This document shows, piece after piece, positions 45,286 through 54,073 of a stretch of 64,000 bases of DNA. Both the position numbers and the translations under genes were made by a program. The DNA is from Deinococcus sp. LM3 (GTDB taxonomy: Bacteria; Deinococcota; Deinococci; Deinococcales; Deinococcaceae): contig NZ_MUFV01000003.1 in the NCBI RefSeq assembly GCF_002017875.1, positions 232,311 to 296,310 of the forward strand, in the 5' to 3' direction. Position 1 is the stretch's first letter, and each line of letters opens with the position of its first letter. Below the pieces are notes generated by a model. The model saw only the letters and a list, made by a program, of their open reading frames with translations, was not told the DNA's origin and did not search any database.

Positions 45286-46191
45286 AGGTCGCGGGAGGTG
45301 GTCGTGGTGGGCGGCGGCCTGATCGGGTCGCTGGCAGCGTTCACGCTGCGCCGGGCGGGTGCGGACGTGCTGGTGCTGGACGCGGACCGGCCGGGGGCGG
45401 CGTGGCAGGCGGCGGCGGGCCTGCTCACCCCGGACGGCGAGCGGCTGCGCGGCACGCCGCTGCACGCGGACGCGCTGGAAGGGCTGCGCCGCTGGCCTGC
45501 GCTGGCGGCGGCGCTGGAACGCTCTGGCGTGCCGGTGCACCTGCGGCCCGGCGTGACGCGCCTTCAGGCGGGCGGCAGGGTGCAGGTCACGCCGGGCGAG
45601 GCGAGCCTGCACCCGCCGTCGGTGGTGCGCGCGGCCCGGCGGGGGCTGGAGGTGGTGGCCGCGCAGGTCCAGGCCCTCGTGCCGTCGGGCGGCGGGGTGC
45701 GGGTGCGGACGGACGTGGGCGACTGGTACGCCGGGCGGGTGGTCCTGGCGGCGGGCGCGTGGAGCGGCGCGTTCGGCGTGCCGGTGGGGGCGCGGCAGGG
45801 GCAGGCGCTGCTGCTGCGCGGCGCTCCCGATATCGGCGCACGCTACGGCCCGCCCGCGCGGGGCTTCTCCCGCTACGCGCTGTCCCGCCCGGACGGCCTG
45901 TACGTCGGCGCGACCAGCCGCGACACCTGGACCACCACGCCCGACGCCCACGCGGCCTGCTGGCTGCGCGGCGCCGCCCGGACACTCGTGCCCGGCGCAG
46001 GCGGGGCGGAGGTCGCGGCGCACCTCGTGGGCCTGCGCCCGGTCACCCCGGACGGGTGGCCGCTGGTCGGGCCGCACCCGACCCTGCCGGGCGTGCTGGT
46101 CGCGGCGGGGCACGGGCGGCACGGCGCGCTGCTCGCCCCGGTCACGGCGGCGCGGGTGCTGGCGCTGGTGGGGCAGGGGGTAAGCGCATGA
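45283..46191 (+). CDS. thiO: Glycine oxidase ThiO
   Basis: 302 residues from the ATG at 45283, which is the end of repeat copy 3; an upstream GTG in the repeat would add only repeat-encoded residues. The FAD-binding Rossmann motif VVVVGGGLIGSLAAF is at the very N-terminus. The DAO fold continues with AWQAAAGLLTPDGE, VVLAAGAWSGAFG and the C-terminal LRPVTPDGWPLVGPHP...VAAGHGRHG. It oxidises glycine to the dehydroglycine used by ThiG. The start overlaps no ribosome site except what the repeat provides. Confidence 0.9.
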   Translation: MRSREVVVVGGGLIGSLAAFTLRRAGADVLVLDADRPGAAWQAAAGLLTPDGERLRGTPLHADALEGLRRWPALAAALERSGVPVHLRPGVTRLQAGGRVQVTPGEASLHPPSVVRAARRGLEVVAAQVQALVPSGGGVRVRTDVGDWYAGRVVLAAGAWSGAFGVPVGARQGQALLLRGAPDIGARYGPPARGFSRYALSRPDGLYVGATSRDTWTTTPDAHAACWLRGAARTLVPGAGGAEVAAHLVGLRPVTPDGWPLVGPHPTLPGVLVAAGHGRHGALLAPVTAARVLALVGQGVSA

Positions 46192-47000
46192 CGGTCCCGG
46201 TCGCACTGACCGTCGCCGGGTCGGATTCCGGGGGCGGGGCGGGCATCCAGGCGGACCTGAAGACCTTCGAGGCGCACGGCGTGTACGGCGCGAGCGTCCT
46301 GACCCTGATCACCGCGCAGAACACGCGGGGCGTGCAGGCCGCGCACGCCCTGCCGCCCGAACTGGTGGCGGCGCAGCTGCGCTCCGTACTGGACGATTTC
46401 CCGGTCGCGGCCGTCAAGACGGGCGCACTGGGCAACGCCGGGCTGATCCGCGCGGTGGCGGACGCCCTGCGGGGCCGGGAGCTGCCGCTGGTCGTCGATC
46501 CGGTCATGCTCGCCAAGAGCGGGGACGCCCTGCTGGACAGCGGCGCCCTGCACGCCCTGCTGCACGAACTGCTGCCCCTGGCGACACTGGTCACCCCGAA
46601 TGTCCCCGAGTGGGAGGCGCTGCGGGCGGCGGGCGCGGCCGACACCCTCCCGCTGCTGCTCAAGGGCGGGCACGCGCCGGGCGAGACCGTCACGGACAGG
46701 CTGAGCGCCCACGGGCACCGCCTGACCCTCTGTGCTCCGAGGCAGCGCACCCGGCACACGCACGGCACGGGCTGCACGCTGTCGGCGGCGATCACCGCGA
46801 ACCTCGCACGCGGCCTGGCCCTGCCGGACGCGGTGCGCGCGGCGCACACGTATCTTCAGGCGGCCATCCGCGCCGCGCCGGGCCTGGGCGACGGTCACGG
46901 CCCGCTGGGGCATCACGCCGCCGGACTGGCAGGGCGGTCACCGTGCGTCGCGCCTGGACCGGTCACGACGGTTTCCAGCTCCGGCCCGGGCCAGAACTGA
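46188..47000 (+). CDS. thiD: Hydroxymethylpyrimidine (phosphate) kinase
   Basis: 270 residues from the ATG at 46188, overlapping the thiO stop (ATGA). Ribokinase-like fold: AGSDSGGGAGIQADLKTF (substrate site), AVKTGALGN, VVDPVMLAKSG, TPNVPEWEAL and the anion-hole region HTHGTGCTLSAAI. It phosphorylates HMP and HMP-P for ThiE. The last ~30 residues (after GHHAAGLAG) look like unconserved extension. End of the thiamine operon; the next gene converges. Confidence 0.93.
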   Translation: MTVPVALTVAGSDSGGGAGIQADLKTFEAHGVYGASVLTLITAQNTRGVQAAHALPPELVAAQLRSVLDDFPVAAVKTGALGNAGLIRAVADALRGRELPLVVDPVMLAKSGDALLDSGALHALLHELLPLATLVTPNVPEWEALRAAGAADTLPLLLKGGHAPGETVTDRLSAHGHRLTLCAPRQRTRHTHGTGCTLSAAITANLARGLALPDAVRAAHTYLQAAIRAAPGLGDGHGPLGHHAAGLAGRSPCVAPGPVTTVSSSGPGQN

Positions 47001-47009
47001 ACACCGCGG

Positions 47010-47597
47010 TCAGGCCGACACGGCCATCGCGGCTTCCTCGGTCACGTCGTCCCAGCCGAGGGTCAGGTCGCTGAGCGGCACGAAATTCAGGTCGCCCATG
47101 GCGGCGCGCAGCTGTTCCGTCCAGGCGTCCACGCGGTCCTGCGCCTCACGGACCGCGTGCGGGGTCGGGGCGCGCCACAGGCGGAAGGATCTGGCGGGGC
47201 GGGTCTGTTCCCGTTGCTGCTCGTCGAGCGCGCCCGCCAGTCCCCAGGTGGCAGTCACGACCCGGTCGACCAGTCCGTGACTTTCGAGTTCGTGGGTGTT
47301 GCCGCCACCGGTCAGGGCGCGCAGCGTGACCGGGTCGCTGCCCAGCGGGGACGCGCAGCGGGTGTGCAGGTGCTGGGTGTGCGCCAGGTCGGTGTGCAGC
47401 CCGATGCTGGCCGCCGGCCGGTACAGCCGCTCGCCACGCGCGGCGACGAAGGCCGGCGCACGTCCCGGTCCCTGCGGGTCGGCCAGGGCGATCACGCGCA
47501 ACCAGTGACCCTGGGAGCGGTGCGCGTGAATCACCGTGATGGCCTGAGCGGCGCGGTACATGACGTCATCAGTGGCCAGAAGCTGCTCGGGGAACAT
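47010..47597 (-). CDS. Hypothetical protein after the pectin operon
   Basis: 195 residues from the ATG at 47597. TACCGT lies six bases before the ATG, so it probably has its own leaderless promoter rather than being part of the upstream operon. Visible text: TDDVMYRAAQAITVIHAHRSQGHWLRVIALADPQG (split), a GGGNTHELESHGLVDRVVTATWG segment and an acidic C-terminus (DLTLGWDDVTEEAA). No signal peptide, membrane helix or motif I recognise. It converges with thiD. Confidence 0.65.
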   Translation of the reverse strand: MFPEQLLATDDVMYRAAQAITVIHAHRSQGHWLRVIALADPQGPGRAPAFVAARGERLYRPAASIGLHTDLAHTQHLHTRCASPLGSDPVTLRALTGGGNTHELESHGLVDRVVTATWGLAGALDEQQREQTRPARSFRLWRAPTPHAVREAQDRVDAWTEQLRAAMGDLNFVPLSDLTLGWDDVTEEAAMAVSA

Positions 47598-47656
47598 ACC
47601 CGCACGGTACGGGGGCGGGTCGCACAAAAGCCTTAAAGGCGCCAGATGAAGGGCGT

Positions 47657-48841
47657 TCAGGGGTGGGGTAGCCGGGCGAGGTACAGCGCGGGTTCGCCGT
47701 GCATGTCGCTGGTGAACAGCACGGCCTGCTCGTCGGGCGTGAAGGACGGGTGAGGGTGCGTGACCTGCCGGCTGCCCAGGTGGACCCGCCACGACGAGTG
47801 GTGGCCGGCCAGGGGGCGGCTGGTGCGGGTACGCAGGTCGAACAGGTGCAGGAAAGGGTCGGGTTCGAACTGGTGAGCGCTGGCGTCGGCGACGTCCTCG
47901 GGAGGGCCGCTGCCGTCCCCGACGAGCAGCGTGCCGTCAAAGTTACTCATGAGGTGCGAGCAGGGCGGCATGGTCATCAGGGTCTCGTTCGTCAGGGTGT
48001 CGGGGTCGGCGGCGCAGATCAGGCGGTCGCGCTGCCCGGCGCGGTACAGCACGTAGATCAGCCGGGAGCCGTCGGGCACCCAGAACTCGTGCGTGCAGGA
48101 CTCGCCGGGCACGTGTGGCCGCACGGGACGGGGGTGCCGGCCGTCCCCGTCGATCAGCCACATGCGCTGCTGCACGAGGTCGTGCGGCCCCTCGTGGCAG
48201 TACGCGACGGTGGGCGCGCGGACGCCGGCCGGGCCGCTGTTCGGTGGGTCGGGCCGGTACATGGGGTGGCCCAGCCAGCGGGCCTCCTGGTGGATGACCT
48301 GCGCCTGCCCGCTGCGCAGGTCGATGACGATCAGGCGGCAGCGCGGGTTGCGATGGAAGGTGTCGCGGAAGCCCGCCCAGCTGTCGAGTGGCAGCAGGTC
48401 CCCCTCGGCGACCTCGATGCCGACCATGTGCGTGCACTCGCTGTTCGCGACCCAGGTGCCGTAGCCGCGCTGGCCGTCCGGGACGGTGTACACGACGTCC
48501 TCGCGCAGGGTGTCCAGGTGCACGCGGCGCAGTTCACGGCCCGCCTTGACGTAGTACGCGGCGCGGTCGTCGGGACTCAGGAACGCGCCGAAGGTGTTGT
48601 CGCCGGGGCCCTCGGTCAACTGCCGGGCCTGCTGGGTCGCGAGGTCCAGCAGGTAGAGGTTCCAGTCACCGTCGAACAGACCGCCGAACAGCAGCCGGTC
48701 ACCGCCCTGCGTGAAGCAGCGCTGGTAGAAATACGTGCGGTGGCAGGTGACGTCGCTCGGCGTGAGGCGCGTGACGGCCGCGCCGGTGTCCGGGTCGGTG
48801 AAGGTATGGGGGGTCAGGGAGCGGAGCTGGCCTTTGGGCAC
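47657..48841 (-). CDS. ogl: Oligogalacturonate lyase (PL22 family)
   Basis: 394 residues from a GTG start. Seven-bladed beta-propeller type sequence with repeated D-x-G or WNLYLLDLATQQARQLTEG blades. Family-specific stretches are TYFYQRCFTQGGDRLLFGG, YCHEGPHDLVQQRMWLIDGDG and ESCTHEFWVPDG, which supply metal-binding and catalytic His residues. No signal peptide, so it acts in the cytoplasm, splitting unsaturated digalacturonate to unsaturated galacturonate. It is the last catabolic gene of the pectin operon. Confidence 0.9.
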   Translation of the reverse strand: MPKGQLRSLTPHTFTDPDTGAAVTRLTPSDVTCHRTYFYQRCFTQGGDRLLFGGLFDGDWNLYLLDLATQQARQLTEGPGDNTFGAFLSPDDRAAYYVKAGRELRRVHLDTLREDVVYTVPDGQRGYGTWVANSECTHMVGIEVAEGDLLPLDSWAGFRDTFHRNPRCRLIVIDLRSGQAQVIHQEARWLGHPMYRPDPPNSGPAGVRAPTVAYCHEGPHDLVQQRMWLIDGDGRHPRPVRPHVPGESCTHEFWVPDGSRLIYVLYRAGQRDRLICAADPDTLTNETLMTMPPCSHLMSNFDGTLLVGDGSGPPEDVADASAHQFEPDPFLHLFDLRTRTSRPLAGHHSSWRVHLGSRQVTHPHPSFTPDEQAVLFTSDMHGEPALYLARLPHP

Positions 48842-48873
48842 GGGAAGCCTCGATTGCAGGAGTGCGGGCGGGG

Positions 48874-49220
48874 TCAGGGACCGACGAGGTCCTCGCGGAC
48901 GGGCGTGAACATGTCCAGCAGTTCCCCGTCGCTGACGGCGAGCGCCTCGTGCGGCACGCCGCCGGGAATGCTGAGGCTGTCCCCGGCGTGCAGGGTGTGG
49001 CGGGTGTCGCCCAGCACGAACTCGAAGGTGCCGGACAGGACCAGGGTCAGCTGCTCGTGCGGGTGGTCGTGGCGGGCGCCGCGCGCGCCGCGTTCGAACC
49101 GGACCTGCATGGCCATCAGCTGCTGCCCGCGCGCGGCGAGTCGGCGGGTCACGCCGGGTTCGGCGGGCGACCAGTCGGCGCCCAGGATCGGGGGGGGGAA
49201 AGCGGGGCGGGTTCGGTCAT
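48874..49220 (-). CDS. kdgF: KdgF-like cupin, interrupted in a poly-C tract
   Basis: The ATG at 49220 overlaps the kdgK stop (ATGA), the natural operon start. The frame then hits a run of nine C (49198-49190). With ten C it would read PILGADWSPAEPGVTRRLAARG, good cupin text, joined to the open frame that ends at 48874. As written, only the part from a GTG at 49152 is open (92 residues). The cupin core is intact: RHDHPHEQLTLVLSGTFEF and PGGVPHEALA. KdgF speeds linearisation of 4,5-unsaturated galacturonate to 5-keto-4-deoxyuronate. Frameshift, phase-variable tract or base-calling error are all possible. Confidence 0.75.
49190..49198 (-). repeat. Homopolymer run of nine C in kdgF
   Basis: Nine consecutive C on the coding strand near codon 9 of kdgF. 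The reading frame upstream and downstream differs by one base here. Confidence 0.85.
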
Positions 49221-50206
49221 GCGTGCGTCTCCGGGTGGGGGCGTGAGGGAACGGGCGGTGGCGGCAGGGCGCCCCGGTGGCGGATGGCGTGCGCGGCGCA
49301 GGCGTGCGCGGCGCGCGCGGCCTGCTCGGGCGTGTGGGCGTGGGTCAGCGCGTGCAGGAACGCGCCGTTCCAGGCGTCCCCGGCGCCCGTGGTATCCAGG
49401 ACGTCCGGGACGGGCGGGGCGGGAACGTGCTGCGGGTCCGCGTGTGGACTGCACAGCCACGCGCCGCCCGCGCCGGCCTTCAGGGCGACCGTCACGCCCA
49501 GCGCCGCGAAGGCCCGTGCGGCGCCCGGCGCGTCCACCGAGGTGTGGTCCAGCGCAGAGTGGTCCAGCAGCGCAGCGTCCGCCGGGAAGCTCGGCAGCAG
49601 CAGATCCACGAAGGGCAGCAGCTCATGCAGCGCGGCGCGGGCCGCGTCCAGCCCGGTTCCGTCACCTGCCCGGTCGGCCCACAGGCGCGGGCGGTAGTTC
49701 GGGTCGAACGCGACGCGCGTGCCGCACTGGCGGGCGAGCTGCGCGGCGTGCCGGGTGGCGGCCTGCGCCGAAGCGCTGATCGCCTGCGTGATGCCTGAGA
49801 GCAGCAGCGTCCGGCTGGCGGCGACGTACGCGGCGTCCACGTCGGCCGGACTCAGGTGAGTAGCGGCGCTGCCCGCGCGGCGGTACGTGAACTCGCGTTC
49901 GCCGTCCGCGTGCAGTGAGATGAAGTACACGCCGTTCTCGCCGTCCACCAGCGGCGCGTGGGTGACGTCGATCCCCTCGGCCTGCCATGCGCGGCGCAGT
50001 CCGTGGCCGAACGGGTCGCTGCCGACGCGGCTGATGAACCCACAGCGGCTCCCGAGCCGCGCGGCGCTCACCAGGGCGTTGAGGGTGTCCCCACCGCAGG
50101 CCCGCGTGAGCTGCAGGGCATCGCCGAGCGGGCCGTCCGCGCGCAGTTCCACCATGCACTCGCCAAGCGCGATCAGGTCCAGCGGTCGGTGCACAGGGTG
50201 AGTCAC
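49217..50206 (-). CDS. kdgK: 2-Keto-3-deoxygluconate kinase
   Basis: 329 residues of the PfkB family. The GTG start overlaps the kdgA stop (GTGA). N-terminal GGDTLNALVSAARLG and GSDPFGHGLRRAW are the sugar-site pattern, FDPNYRPRLW is typical of KdgK, and DTTGAGDAWNGAFLHAL is the catalytic PfkB signature with the base Asp. It phosphorylates KDG to KDPG in the pectin pathway. Confidence 0.9.
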   Translation of the reverse strand: MTHPVHRPLDLIALGECMVELRADGPLGDALQLTRACGGDTLNALVSAARLGSRCGFISRVGSDPFGHGLRRAWQAEGIDVTHAPLVDGENGVYFISLHADGEREFTYRRAGSAATHLSPADVDAAYVAASRTLLLSGITQAISASAQAATRHAAQLARQCGTRVAFDPNYRPRLWADRAGDGTGLDAARAALHELLPFVDLLLPSFPADAALLDHSALDHTSVDAPGAARAFAALGVTVALKAGAGGAWLCSPHADPQHVPAPPVPDVLDTTGAGDAWNGAFLHALTHAHTPEQAARAAHACAAHAIRHRGALPPPPVPSRPHPETHA

Positions 50207-50868
50207 AGTGGCAGTCCCGCCTCGCGCAGCGCGGCGCGGGTGGCGGCCTCCACGGCGTCCCAGTCGCCAGTCTCGACAGCCCGGGCGGGAAACAGGTGGC
50301 CGCCCAGACCCACCGCGAGCGCCCCGGCATCCCGGTAGGCGGGAACCTCGTGCGGACGGACTCCGCCGGTCGCCATGAGGTGCAGGTGCGGCAGCGGGCC
50401 GCGCAGGTCGCGGATGAAGCCGGGGCCGCCCGCGCTGGCGGCCGGGAACACCTTCAACACCGGCGCGCCCAGCCGCGTGGCCCGCAGGGCCTCGCTGGGC
50501 GTCAGCACGCCCGGCAGGTAGGGCACGCCGAGGGCCTGCGCCTCGCGCAGCAGGTCTTCGTCCAGGTGGGGGCTGACGAGGAACGCCGCCCCGGCCATGA
50601 CAGCCTCGTGTGCCTGCGCGGCGGTCAGGACGGTACCGACGCCGACGGTCACGCCGCGCAGTTCAGCGCGCAGGGTGCGCAGGGCGTCCGTCACACCAGG
50701 GGTCGTGAACGTCAGTTCCAGGACGCGCAGTCCGCCCCGCGCGGCGGCATGTGCCGCGTGGACGGCGGCCGCCACGTCCGGGGCGCGCAGGACGCCGACC
50801 ACGCCCGCCGCGCGCAGCGTCTCCGTCAGGGTGTCGGCCTGCGCGGGCCGGGCCACGTCAGCGGGCAA
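50203..50868 (-). CDS. kdgA: 2-Keto-3-deoxy-6-phosphogluconate aldolase
   Basis: 221 residues from a TTG start that overlaps kduD by 11 bases; a GTG at 50856 just past the kduD stop is an equally good start. Eda family: VVGVLRAPD, LRVLELTFTTPG (catalytic Glu), GVGTVLTAAQAHEAVMAGAAFLVSP, LGAPVLKVFPAASAGGPGF (Schiff-base Lys) and LMATGGVRP. It splits KDPG into pyruvate and glyceraldehyde-3-phosphate, the last step of the operon's pathway. Confidence 0.9.
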   Translation of the reverse strand: MPADVARPAQADTLTETLRAAGVVGVLRAPDVAAAVHAAHAAARGGLRVLELTFTTPGVTDALRTLRAELRGVTVGVGTVLTAAQAHEAVMAGAAFLVSPHLDEDLLREAQALGVPYLPGVLTPSEALRATRLGAPVLKVFPAASAGGPGFIRDLRGPLPHLHLMATGGVRPHEVPAYRDAGALAVGLGGHLFPARAVETGDWDAVEAATRAALREAGLPL

Positions 50869-51625
50869 GCCAGCCTCCGTCCACGACCAGCACGTGCCCG
50901 TTCACGTAGTCGCTGGCGGGCGCGGCGAGGAACACGGCGGGCTGCGCGAGGTCCTCGGGGCGGCCCCAGCGTCCGGCGGGAATGCGGTCCAGGATGGCGC
51001 GGCTGCGGTCCGGGTCGGCGCGCAGCGCGGCCGTATTGTCGGTCGCGATGTATCCGGGCGCGAGGGCGTTCACGTTCACGCCGCGCGCCGCCCACTCGTT
51101 CGCCAGCGCCTTGGTGAGGCCCGCCACAGCGTGCTTGCTGGCCGTGTATGCGGGGACGCGGATGCCGCCCTGGAAGGCCAGCAGCGAGGCCACGTTGATG
51201 ATCTTCCCGTGTCCGCGCCCGAGCATGCGGGCCCCGGCGGCGCGGCACAGGCGCCACACGGCCGTCTGGTTCAGGGCGATCACGTCGTCCCAGTCGGCGT
51301 CGCTGAAGGCGTGGGCGTCCTCACGTCGGATGATCCCGGCGTTGTTCACCAGGATGTCCACCGGCCCCAGCTGCGCTTCCACGTCGTCCAGCAGAGTGTC
51401 CAGGTCGGCGCTGGTCTGGGTGCTGAGGTCCACCTGGAAGGCCGCGAAGCGTCGCCCGGCCGCCTGCACCTGCGCGCCGGTCGTGCCGTCGTGGTGACCG
51501 TAGGTGGTGACGGCCACGTCCGCCCCGGCCTGCGCGAGGGCCACGGCCAGCGCCTGCCCGATCCCGACGCCGCCGCCCGTGACGAGCGCCACGCGGCCAC
51601 TCAGGTCGAAGGGGTTGGTGATCAC
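50858..51625 (-). CDS. kduD: 2-Dehydro-3-deoxy-D-gluconate 5-dehydrogenase (SDR)
   Basis: 255 residues from the GTG at 51625, overlapping the upstream isomerase stop (GTGA). Short-chain dehydrogenase: VALVTGGGVGIGQALAVAL (NAD site), VDILVNNAGIIRRED, catalytic Ser in INVASLLAFQGG and YTASKHAVAGLTKALANEW (Tyr, Lys). IIRRED and the C-terminal DYVNGHVLVVDGGWLAR fit KduD. It reduces the diketo acid to 2-keto-3-deoxygluconate. Confidence 0.9.
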   Translation of the reverse strand: MITNPFDLSGRVALVTGGGVGIGQALAVALAQAGADVAVTTYGHHDGTTGAQVQAAGRRFAAFQVDLSTQTSADLDTLLDDVEAQLGPVDILVNNAGIIRREDAHAFSDADWDDVIALNQTAVWRLCRAAGARMLGRGHGKIINVASLLAFQGGIRVPAYTASKHAVAGLTKALANEWAARGVNVNALAPGYIATDNTAALRADPDRSRAILDRIPAGRWGRPEDLAQPAVFLAAPASDYVNGHVLVVDGGWLAR

Positions 51626-52440
51626 AGCATCCCCACGGTCTTCTGCACCCAGCCGACGTCCGGGTCGAGTTTCACGCCCTGCGCGCGGCCGTCCCCGGCG
51701 AGGAACCACAGGTAGTACCCGGCGTAGCCGGGGGCGCTGACGTACGTGTGGTACCCGTGCGGAATGGCCAGCAGCGTGTCGTCGCGGACGGTGTGCGTGT
51801 CGTCGTACCCGCGTTCCGGCGAGTAGTGGCGGGTCAGGCCCCAGCCTTCGGGGCTGGACACGCGGAAGTAGTACATCTCCTCGTGGAACTTCTCGCTGCC
51901 CGCGTTCTCCTCGTGGCGGTGCGGGGGGTAGGTGCTCCAGTGGCCGCTGGGCGTGAGGGTCTCCCCGACGATCAGGCGACTGGCGGGCAGGCCATTGGGC
52001 GCGACGAGAATCTCGCGGAACTGCCGGGCGTAGTTGAGGGTGCCCCACTGACCGGTGTTCACCTGTTCGGGCCGGATCTCGTAGGGGGCGGTGTCGAGGT
52101 CGCTGGGCGCGGACGGCAGGGCGCCCTGGAAGTCGGTGTGGGCGGTGACGGTCCAGGTGTGCCCGCGCGGGATGTACACGCTGTGCGGCAGGCCGGTGAA
52201 GACGCTGGCGCGTCCGCCGACCGACTCGAAGGTGTGGTCGCCGACCTGCACGCGGGTGCGGCCGCTGAGGGCGACGAGGAGGTGCTCGCGGTCCCCGGAC
52301 TCGCCGCTGACGCTCTGAGTGGCCTTCAGGTTGAGCTTGGCGAAGTCCAGCAGCTGGCAGGAGTCGTCCTGAAGGGGTTGCAGCCCCTCCCCACCGCTCA
52401 GGGTATGGAAGTGAGGGCTGGAGGTGGCGGGGGCGCTCAC
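51622..52440 (-). CDS. IolB/KduI-family isomerase for 5-keto-4-deoxyuronate
   Basis: 272 residues, GTG start overlapping the binding-protein stop (GTGA). Bicupin fold. The C-terminal cupin has metal-ligand residues in PHRHEEN and EKFHEEMYYFRVSSPEGWG and a late His in AIPHGYHTYVSAPGYAGYYLWFLAG. The sequence resembles IolB (5-deoxyglucuronate isomerase) more than classical KduI. No other inositol genes are nearby; its place before kduD argues for the KduI reaction. The specific activity is inference. Confidence 0.78.
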   Translation of the reverse strand: MSAPATSSPHFHTLSGGEGLQPLQDDSCQLLDFAKLNLKATQSVSGESGDREHLLVALSGRTRVQVGDHTFESVGGRASVFTGLPHSVYIPRGHTWTVTAHTDFQGALPSAPSDLDTAPYEIRPEQVNTGQWGTLNYARQFREILVAPNGLPASRLIVGETLTPSGHWSTYPPHRHEENAGSEKFHEEMYYFRVSSPEGWGLTRHYSPERGYDDTHTVRDDTLLAIPHGYHTYVSAPGYAGYYLWFLAGDGRAQGVKLDPDVGWVQKTVGML

Positions 52441-53984
52441 TTGACGAACCCCCCGGCCTTCAGGGCCGCGTAGGCGTTCTTCTCGTACCCGGCGAAGTTC
52501 AGGCCGTTCAGGCCGTCCGTGAAGGACTTCCAGTTGCCGTCGTTCAGGGGCCGCTGGCCGAGCACGAACTGCACGAGCGATTCGGACACGTAGCGGTCGA
52601 TGTCGGCCTGGTTGGGCGCGGCGGGCACCACGAGGTCGCCGCTGCGGTCGATCCAGTTGTTGTTGCGGCGGGTGTCCATCAGCAGGTTGTAGACGTTCAC
52701 GGAGCGGCCGTCACTGAATTTCAGGGTGCCGTAGCGGCCCTTGAGTTCCGCCGCCTGACCGTTCAGCGCCAGGAAGCGCAGCTGCGTGTTCGTGAGGCGG
52801 CCGTTCACGTTGGTGGTCGTGACGGTCGGCACGCCGCCGACCAGGGTGTAGTCCGTGCCTTTCTTCCCGAACGCCAGCTGGAAGTACCCCTCGCCGCTGT
52901 GCGCCCACTCCAGGAATTTCGCGATGGCGGGGCCCTTCCCGGCGTCCATGGCCTTCTTCGACACGACCAGCAGCGTCCCGGCGTTCGCAAATGTGCCCAT
53001 GGAACGGCTGCCGCTCGGGCCTTTGGGGACGGGCACGAAGCGCAGGTCGCCCTTGGGGTTATTCGCCTCAAAATTCTTGAACCCGGCGATCAGGCCGCCG
53101 ACGCTCTCGAAGAACAGGCCGCATTTGCCCTGCTGCCAGCGGTTACGCAGGTCGCTGCGTTTCATGGTGGCCCAGTCGGGGTCCATGACCCTGGCGTCCA
53201 CGAGTTTGCGGACGTACTCGGTGGCCTTGCGGTAGTTGGGGTTGCGGACGTTCGCGGCGAACGCGGCGCCCGCGCGGTAGTTCCAGGTGCCGGGCACGCC
53301 GTACGCGCCGTACACCCACTGGAAGTGGTTGCCCAGGCCCAGGCCGGGCAGGATACCGGCGGTGTCGAAGTCGATCACGCCGCAGTAGCCGAAGGTGTCC
53401 TTGCGGCCGTTGCCGTCCGGGTCGCGTTCCGTGAAGGCGCGGGCGACGTTCAGGAACTCGTCGAGGGTGGTGGGGGTCTTCAGGTTCAGTTTCTCCAGCC
53501 AGTCCTGCCGGACCATGATCCCGTACTGGCGGCTGAGGGTGGCGGGTTCCTGCAGGCCGTACATCTGCCCGTTCTCGTTCACCAGGCCGTTGCGCATGGC
53601 GTTCCCGTAGCGGGCCTTGGTGCGCTGCGGCATCTGCGGCAGCAGGCTGGACACGGGCGCCACCTGTCCCTGGCGGATCAGCTGGTAGAACAGGTTGCGG
53701 TTGCGGATCTCGAACAGGTCCGGCAGGTCGTTCGCGGCGGCCAGCGACCCGAGTTTGTTGTCGCCGTCGGCGCCGGTGGGGAGCATGGTGAACTTGAGGT
53801 TCACGCCGGTGCGGGCGCGGATGACCTCGCCGGTGTCCCATCCGGCGGTAGGGGCGGGCGCCTCGGGGTTCGCGGCGTACAGCGCGACCGACAGGTCGGT
53901 GGCTTTCTGCGCGTGCGCGCCGAGCAGGGCGCTGAGCGTCACGAGGGCCAGGGTGCGGGCGGTGGTGCGGGTCAGGTGCGTCAT
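52437..53984 (-). CDS. Oligosaccharide ABC transporter substrate-binding protein
   Basis: 515 residues from the ATG at 53984, with CCGGAGG upstream. The signal peptide is TARTLALVTLSALLGAHAQ, with no lipobox. Family 1 extracellular binding protein of the large LplA/YtcQ type (DLPDLFEIRNRNLFYQLI; RDPDGNGRKDTFGYCG, a Ca-binding-like loop; LEWAHSGEGYFQLAFGKKG). Such proteins bind pectin or rhamnogalacturonan oligosaccharides in other bacteria. It precedes the isomerase gene with a four-base overlap. Confidence 0.87.
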   Translation of the reverse strand: MTHLTRTTARTLALVTLSALLGAHAQKATDLSVALYAANPEAPAPTAGWDTGEVIRARTGVNLKFTMLPTGADGDNKLGSLAAANDLPDLFEIRNRNLFYQLIRQGQVAPVSSLLPQMPQRTKARYGNAMRNGLVNENGQMYGLQEPATLSRQYGIMVRQDWLEKLNLKTPTTLDEFLNVARAFTERDPDGNGRKDTFGYCGVIDFDTAGILPGLGLGNHFQWVYGAYGVPGTWNYRAGAAFAANVRNPNYRKATEYVRKLVDARVMDPDWATMKRSDLRNRWQQGKCGLFFESVGGLIAGFKNFEANNPKGDLRFVPVPKGPSGSRSMGTFANAGTLLVVSKKAMDAGKGPAIAKFLEWAHSGEGYFQLAFGKKGTDYTLVGGVPTVTTTNVNGRLTNTQLRFLALNGQAAELKGRYGTLKFSDGRSVNVYNLLMDTRRNNNWIDRSGDLVVPAAPNQADIDRYVSESLVQFVLGQRPLNDGNWKSFTDGLNGLNFAGYEKNAYAALKAGGFVK

Positions 53985-54073
53985 GGTGGAACCTCCGGTC
54001 TGGGGGGTGGGCGGTGTGGGGGTGGGCGGTCTGGGGGGTGGGCGGTGCCGGTCTGGGGTGCGGGGGAGGGCGC

